DNA of 64,000 bases, from assembly GCF_014805685.1 (NCBI RefSeq), contig NC_060885.1, positions 10,307,132-10,371,131 of the forward strand, read 5' to 3'. A program made the position numbers and the translations under genes. The notes under the pieces are model-generated. The model did not search any database. It saw nothing but the letters and a program-made list of their open reading frames with translations, and had not been told where the DNA came from. Position 1 is the first letter of the stretch. Each line of letters starts with the position of its first letter. The stretch is from Silurus meridionalis (taxonomy: Eukaryota > Chordata > Actinopteri > Siluriformes > Siluridae). This document shows positions 57,973-64,000 of this stretch, one piece after another.

Positions 57973-60340
57973 TTATATGTTTGGGTTTAGTATCCTTCCC
58001 AGCATGAGTATAGCATTAGTGTTGCCCTCTACAATGGCAAAAAGGAACGGTCTGTCCATGGTGACTTTAAGAGGCACTCGCTCATCCAGAGACTTGTTCG
58101 GAACCTCCTTTCCTTCCTCGGACATCTCAAAAAGCACTTTGTTGATCACCTGTCACACAATGGATAGAGGTAAAATGAAATGTTTAAAATGTGTTTGCAA
58201 TTATATTCCAAAGAAGTCTGAGTCCATGATGATCACAGCTAAATCTGTAATGCAGAATTCTGAAACCAGATACAGGTCCAACTAAAAGGCTTCCATTTGA
58301 AGAAAATCTAATGATTATGAGAAACTGAAGTAGATTAACTATAGTTGGAATTGTGTAGTTTGATGTAACATGCACTTTATTTCATAAAAGATTTACCTGG
58401 TCGACAGTGAAATTGCTCTTTGTGCTGAGTCTCTGAAAGTTGGCATCAGAACCCAGCAGCAATTTATCAAGCGTCATATCAGATAGCAGTGATCTCAGGT
58501 CAGTCACAGCTGTCATTGAGAATTTAGGCAGGGACAATTCCAGGTATCTACAAAATGGCAAATAAAAAATTAGATTTACATGTGAATGTTTATGCATTGG
58601 ACAAAAGGTCACACTATCCTCTGAATTATTGATCTCTCAAGGCCGACTTCTGTGCTAAGGGACTGAACCTTGAACTAGTGTTCAGCTCGCATCAGTTTGA
58701 ATACTTTGGTCTGTTTTACCCTGACTAACTCAACAAACTGTTCACAGAAAATACTCACTGCTCCTTTAGATGTTTATGCCATGTAGATATGGTGTCTGTC
58801 TGTAGCTGAGTTTCAATGTCTTGAAGTTTGGCTTCTTCACTAGGGAGCACCAATAGCATGTAGGTCTGCTTGCCAAGGCCGAGTTTGACTACAGTGAACA
58901 ACTTTTTAGGATCACTGAAGTGCATGTAGTCACCAGTGTGTGTCATGAGAGGTACTTTCACAGTGGACTTCTCATCAATCCGGAAGTCTTGTACAGTTGT
59001 CTTTTCAGGTTGGAACGCTTTTCTCCAGTTCCCTATGAATTATAACATTTCAAGTAATTACACATTTCCTGAGAGTCAGAAAAGCATCTATGCCGCCATC
59101 TAACAATACATTTTTAGGACCAAATGACTGTAGGATGTTGCCTGCATCCAGATAGAGAAGCAGAAGTGCTCGTATCCTTCACTAAAAACAGACACTTTTG
59201 ATTGGGGTGCACTTTCACCAACTTATTTACACCTAGGGGCAACTTATTGAAACCAATACACCAGTCTGCATGTTTTCAGAAGGTGGGAGGCAACCGTAGA
59301 ACCCACACAGACACAGAAATGTCATGCATATAATATCTGCACAGACCCAAGCTGAGGTTTAATCTGGGGATCCCCGAGCTGTGAGGCAACAACACTACCT
59401 TCTGTACTACCATTCTGGTCCTTTTACAAGTATATCTATAATATCTAGAGCAGCTAAAGAATGGCTGAGCATCCTTTTTTTCTAAGAGTCTAGGAAGACA
59501 TTAAATATTTACCAGGGTCTCAGTTTGTCATTGATCTTAAACTCTAATACAAAGATGCCTGAAAATAAATTACCTTAACCACCCACCTTTAAAATGCACA
59601 GAGGTTGCAAACAGCAGGTTTGTTGACAGGCTGATATCTTTAAAAAGGTTCTCCACCTTGCTGTGGGATGTCTTCTGAATAAACGAGTTTACTTGTGCCT
59701 CAGCATCTTTTGGCTGGGAGAAATTCACTGTTCGGATAAAAGAGGCCTCTGAAAACTCTTGAATGCCATGCACAAAGTCCTTGGACAAGTTGGCGTCGCT
59801 GCTTACGAAGGTCCAAACAAGTGTCTTGAGCTCATCGTTAGGTCCGTCGATTAATGAACTAATGGCTTTAAGTGCACGCAGTACCTTGTGTCCATTTATA
59901 ACTTTCACACAACCAGACTTCTCAGTATTCCAGAGGAGTCCCAAGAATTGCTGGTAGTCACTGGCAGTACTCTTGGAGGTTCCAAGGTACAATGTCAGCA
60001 GGGTACCAAAGGCAGTGTAGGGAGAGAAGAGTATATTAGAGTTCCCTTGCTTGCGGCTCAGTGCCTGATACATCCGCAGGCCCTGAGAGTTCTGCAGTTC
60101 GGCCACCACAGCAGTCCATTGGGTGAGGTTATTTAGTTCTTCGATTGCAGGTCGGGGATCCGGCTCTGTGCTGTCTTGAATGGCAGGCAGAGAATGAGTG
60201 GTCTCTGAAGGAAACTTGTCTTTACTGCTGGTGACTTCACAGGTTACATCTCCAGAGTCAAGAAGGGAGAAGGGATGGATATACACACGGTTGGCCGTTC
60301 CCATTGCAAACCAGGTGAGCAATAGAAGAAACAGTTTCAT
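57973..60340 (-). CDS. agt: angiotensinogen (non-inhibitory serpin, clade A8)
   Basis: Four coding exons on the minus strand: 60340-59587, 59032-58759, 58547-58397, 58149-57973. Phases agree and give 451 aa. The start (MKLFLLLLTWFAMGTA) is a 16-residue signal peptide, followed at once by NRVYIHPFSL, which is angiotensin I with the Asn1 typical of teleosts. Angiotensin II would be NRVYIHPF. Renin would cut Leu10-Leu11. Mature Cys18 and Cys128 match in position the two cysteines that form the redox-sensitive bridge in the human protein. Sequons are NLT (mature 55-57), NLS, NFS and NFT. The serpin body includes SVHFKGNWRKAF, LELSLPKFS, FTVDQVINKVLFEMSEEG and DRPFLFAIVEGNTNAILMLGRILNP. The hinge after EEG is KEVPNKS rather than the small-residue run of inhibitors, so it is not expected to inhibit proteases. 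It is secreted, chiefly by liver. The acceptor at 60377 joins an upstream non-coding exon. Confidence 0.97.
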
Positions 60341-60379
60341 CTTATTTGGTAGTTTGCCAAAATATCTCAGACCGGACCT

Positions 60380-61824
60380 AAAACAGTCAGTCAATAAGAG
60401 TGTAACAAGCATGAGTTATCTCAAATAGAATTAAAAGTCGATGTAATAAAAAGTAAAAGCTGAAAAGTTCCAGTTGTTGTACACAAATAAATGTTTAAGT
60501 ATATTCTTAGAATGAGTGACTATTTGCACAACACAATTTGGGTTGAAATTAGGGCTAGGGATTGGGTTTGTGATATTTTATGCAAATTTTTTTATTGTTT
60601 AATGTGTATAGAAATCTGACTACATCTACAGTACCTTGTTTCTTGTTAATCATGCATTTGTCTAACACTAACTTGATTTATGAGAAGCAAGTTTGTCCAA
60701 GAAGCTCCTGTGCAAAGATGATTGGTATTTACTTGACTGGATATTAAAAAGCATTTGGAAGTAAGGAGCATGTTCTTTAAACAGGAATGTAATTAGATCC
60801 TTTTTAATCATTTACATTGGCTTTTACAATTCAAACGACTTATAAATGAGACCGATGATACAACCGATGATACAATCATGATAAAACTCCACCCAGTACA
60901 TCCACCCTGAAATGTACTAGCAAAGTGCATTTACATAATTGCTTCAACTCTAAAAGCAAATTTGAATCTTAAAATATCATTCTATCTTACATTTGAAGGA
61001 CTTAAAGCTGTAGATTTTACTTTCAACAGAGAATTAATTTAAATAAGTGCTTTTTTTTTGCAAAAAAATTAATAAATCTGTGCTTCTCCCACTCTTGTGT
61101 GATAGTGGGCCATGTTCTAGGTCAATGACCAAGCTGGCAGCAGAGCCTCACAACCCACAGCACTCAGAGTAAACAATTGGAGGAACAAATATGACTCAAG
61201 TGTTGTTTGGTTTACATGTAAAAAAAAAAAAACCACGCTGTGGAAAAAGATTAGGAAAATTACTTCAAAAAGAGTCAGTAAGTTCTTTTACTGAATTTCT
61301 TCTATTGAACTACTTGAGGATTTTTTTTATATCTACAACACAACCATAAAAAAGCATTTTTGAACACTTACATTATCTACTGTAGGTAAGTTGAAGCAGT
61401 ATTTAGAAAATAACATTAATTGACATGCTAATTTCCCCATATTCTTTTAAGGGTTCCTTAGCTAGTTTGCTCACTCATGTTAATTCATACATGAATGAAA
61501 AAGATCTTTTCTAAATATAAAAGTTGTCTAAAGTTTAAAACAGAGCTTTCATACTGTAAAGCAATCTGGCTTCACACAGCTCATTGATGGCTAAATGGCT
61601 GAGAGATGTTGATATCTATGGGTTTTAGGCAGCATAATGTGCAGACTGTATTCACACTATTTCCTTTGAAACATTTACGACTGAGGATATCTTATGAATT
61701 GGGCCTGGGATGCTCATCTGTCCCTCAACATTGATAAGTGACTAAGCACGTCTAAATGAGTGTAGACCTTAAGCAGAAAATAATTGTTTATTTTAAATGA
61801 GTCTTGAAATTAATATTATTTTTA

Positions 61825-61861
<37 letters not shown>

Positions 61862-62120
61862 TGCACATTTGAAGTGACTTGGTCTTCTGGGGTTATGCAC
61901 ATTATTAAAATGCAATATAGGTAAGTTGAATATTTTATACAACATATTAAATTATATATGGTTTATTTTATACTTTAGATAAAAGCTTTACTATGTAGTG
62001 CTATTTCCTGATGTGTTTTTGAGTAATATATTTTATATTAATGAATGTGGGAAATGCAGATATGTGTTACATATAATGAGATAATCATTTATATATATAT
62101 TTATGATAAAAGAGCTTTTC
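60380..62120. other. agt intron 1, nothing recognised
   Basis: AT-rich; a (TTA)n run at 61827-61860 is the only assignable feature. Confidence 0.5.
61827..61860. repeat. (TTA)n microsatellite
   Basis: About 11 units in agt intron 1. Confidence 0.9.
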
Positions 62121-62124
62121 TTAC

Positions 62125-62163
62125 CGTGACACTATATGTGCTGTTGAATCTCCAGCTGAAATG
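62125..62163 (-). other. agt: candidate non-coding first exon of agt
   Basis: A strong splice donor (CG|GTAAGAAA, exon end at 62125) on the minus strand can join the acceptor TTTTAG at 60378-60379, 37 nt before the agt ATG. The 5' limit is set by assuming initiation about 30 bp from the TATA-like box at 62187-62194, giving an exon of about 39 nt. A short non-coding first exon is also the arrangement in mammalian AGT. Transcript data would be needed to fix the exact start. Confidence 0.6.
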
Positions 62164-62186
62164 AGTTGCATTGAGCTGCTATCAGA

Positions 62187-62234
62187 TTTTAAAACCTCTG
62201 AAATCACGGCTTGTCCGCAAAGTTACACATTAAC
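62187..62234 (-). promoter_or_regulatory. agt core promoter: TATA-like box and HNF1-like half sites
   Basis: On the minus strand a TTTTAAAA element (62187-62194) lies about 60 bp upstream of the exon 1 donor. Some 28 bp further upstream, GTTAATGTGTAAC (62222-62234) matches the liver-factor HNF1 consensus GTTAATNATTAAC except at two positions. A C/EBP-like TTTGCGGAC is next to it. This suits a liver-expressed gene, but the assignments rest on motif resemblance only. Confidence 0.4.
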
Positions 62235-63484
62235 CCAGTGATTAGGACACAAATCTACTGGAAGATGTTTCAAAATAGTTTTTGCACTGAGAGCTAAAAA
62301 AACAAACACGTCATTGAGGAGCACTACTTTATCTGACGCAGTTTGGTTTCCCAAATCATGACGTTGGACGGACTGGTCAGGGCTTTTCCACACAGGAATT
62401 TGACATGTCGGCTCCCTTGACAGTTGCTTTACATGTTTTTAAGATAGGGCACTGTATAATAGTGTATAGGCTTAGAGCTCCAGAGGTCTAAGAGGTTTAA
62501 CTAGAGCTCTGGATACTATATACAGTATATGTTTTGTGTGTTCTCTATAAAACACACCATGATCTCTGGTCGTGGTCATGATCTCTCTCATGCTCTTTCT
62601 TTCGCTTTCTTTGTTTGTGCATGTGGTGCTCCCTGAAGAGTCTCCCTAAAAACTCTGCCGTATTCTAAACACATACAATATGCCAATAGAGACTTTACTG
62701 TATCACTGAGTGACTGAAAATTATTAAATTTATACTTAATGCAGAAACACCTCAGTATCAGTTAAACATGATCAAGCTTGTATAGCTGTATTATTAATGC
62801 ACGTGTTGATAGGGTTTTTGAGTGCTGCAAACACTGTCTGTATAAATCAGACAGTAATGGTGTACTTCATATGCAATAATGGTTAGGTAGGTGATAAGAG
62901 TCAAATAATATCCACATGAATGCCAGGGATTCCCAGCAGAACATTACCCAGAACAACACACTGCTTTTGCTGGCTTGTCATTCTCCTATAATGCATCCTT
63001 GCATACTCTCTTCCCTGGGTAAGCAACCCAAACACGCCAATCTACATGTAGAAGAAAATTGGCCTGGTCTGATTCTGGCCACTTTATTAGGCACAGGACA
63101 TGAGCTAGGATTGCCTGCATAGAGACAGGATTTCTAACAATTTGTTACAGAAGGTATGTGAACCCAAGTGCAGAGACTGCTTGAAACAGGTTGCGAAATC
63201 TATTGTTTACCAGAAAGTTCAAAAAACACAAAAAAATTAAAGTGGAATTAGTATTAATAAAGGCAAAATTTGCTGTGAGCAAAAGTAATTCCACACTTCA
63301 AAAGGGAAAAACCAAAATCCTAAGAACTTAGGGAAAACAAATAAATACAATTTTTCTGGAAATAGCACAGCAAAAAAAAAATAACGAACTTACACCGGAA
63401 ATCAAGACAGGCCTGGAGCCAATAGAAACAATAGAGACACAGGGGCACAATGGCGACATCTGGTGGATGAACAGAGATACAAGT

Positions 63485-63548
63485 AAAGAAAAGAAAAGAA
63501 AAGAAAAGAAAAGAAAAGAAAAGAAAAGAAAAGAAAAGAAAAGAAAAG
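63485..63548. repeat. (AAAAG)13 pentanucleotide array
   Basis: Nearly perfect GAAAA/AAAAG repeats; purine-only on the plus strand. Confidence 0.95.
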
Positions 63549-63906
63549 ACAGAAGCTTAATAGCACCCCGCAAATCCTTACAACCTTCTTCTACAGATCA
63601 TTTATGGTGAAATGTTTTTTTTTTTTGCTACAAGCGCACACAATGTTATAATTAAGTCTCATCTCTATATAAAATACACAGTGCACGTGTCTGGATTCTC
63701 TATAATACAAATAGACAGTGCATTCAGTATGTACATGCATGGTATGGAAGGATGATTTCGAGTTATATGTGTATGTGGAGATATTTTTGTTGACCTTTGG
63801 TGTAAAGATTGTTAAACAGGCGCCTTGTTTTGTTAAATCCGGTAGTTGATGCAATGCACTAGTGAGACGTGACATCAAGCTGCGGTGTGAGCACAGGAAA
63901 GTGAAA

Positions 63907-63907
63907 G

Positions 63908-63934
<27 letters not shown>
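63907..63934. repeat. (TC)n microsatellite
   Basis: Pure CT run about 50 bp before the ATG near the window's right edge. Confidence 0.9.
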
Positions 63935-63938
<4 letters not shown>

Positions 63939-64000
63939 TGTGTTCCTTTGTCTCATATTGGAGTTAGTGGAGGATTTGACTGAAACATGAGTAGTAGTGA

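Larger units (their letters stand above)
62250..64000. other. upstream of agt, no gene confirmed
   Basis: Apart from the simple repeats and a Tc1-family terminus (ggccactttattaggcacag at about 63076), nothing is assigned. From human synteny, capn9 would be expected next, but no calpain-like exon is visible before the window ends. Confidence 0.45.

Noticed and set aside
63986..64000. Start codon of the next gene (capn9 expected by synteny)
   Set aside because: Only four codons (ATG AGT AGT AGT) are visible and they do not resemble a calpain-9 N terminus as far as I recall. The support is too weak.

Overview
The window is vertebrate nuclear DNA, most likely from a teleost fish. The three real genes have vertebrate exon-intron structure with GT-AG splice sites. 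The non-coding DNA is AT-rich and full of typical fish repeats: Tc1/mariner elements with TA target duplications, hAT elements with 8-bp duplications, a LINE family, tRNA-derived SINEs, and long (TA)n and (TG)n microsatellites. The angiotensin sequence begins with Asn, as in teleosts. I cannot name the species.

Three protein-coding genes can be assembled exon by exon, and all keep an open frame across every junction. pgbd5 (minus strand, 7 coding exons between 6978 and 38855, 522 aa) is a domesticated piggyBac-type transposase. cog2 (plus strand, 18 coding exons, 41783-56230, 730 aa) is a subunit of the conserved oligomeric Golgi complex. agt (minus strand, 4 coding exons, 57973-60340, plus a short non-coding first exon near 62125-62163, 451 aa) is angiotensinogen, the serpin precursor of angiotensin. 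From memory, the order and orientation PGBD5(-) COG2(+) AGT(-) is also that of human chromosome 1q42, so this looks like an ancient conserved block. The genes share no pathway. cog2 and agt converge, with their 3' ends about 1 kb apart.

Layout: 1-6977 lies downstream of pgbd5 and holds a degenerate minisatellite, a Tc1 remnant and microsatellites. 6978-38855 is pgbd5, whose introns make up nearly all of it. They carry a dead LINE split by a hAT element (about 20.3-24.2 kb), a SINE with a tRNA-Glu head and LINE-matching ends (18.2 kb), a 5'-truncated LINE (9.1-9.7 kb) and several Tc1-type copies. 38.5-39.2 kb is the GC-rich pgbd5 first exon and promoter. 39.2-41.6 kb is intergenic, with a (GATAA)n array and a Tc1 relic interrupted by another repeat. 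41.7-56.9 kb is cog2. One of its introns ends in 37 TG units directly against the splice acceptor, and another holds a three-level nest of elements. 57.8-62.2 kb is agt. The last 1.8 kb holds the agt upstream region and simple repeats.

I found no CRISPR array, bacterial system or unfamiliar protein-coding system. The most interesting signals are the TG-repeat splice acceptor of cog2, the SINE that looks assembled from a neighbouring LINE plus a tRNA-Glu, and the nested insertions.
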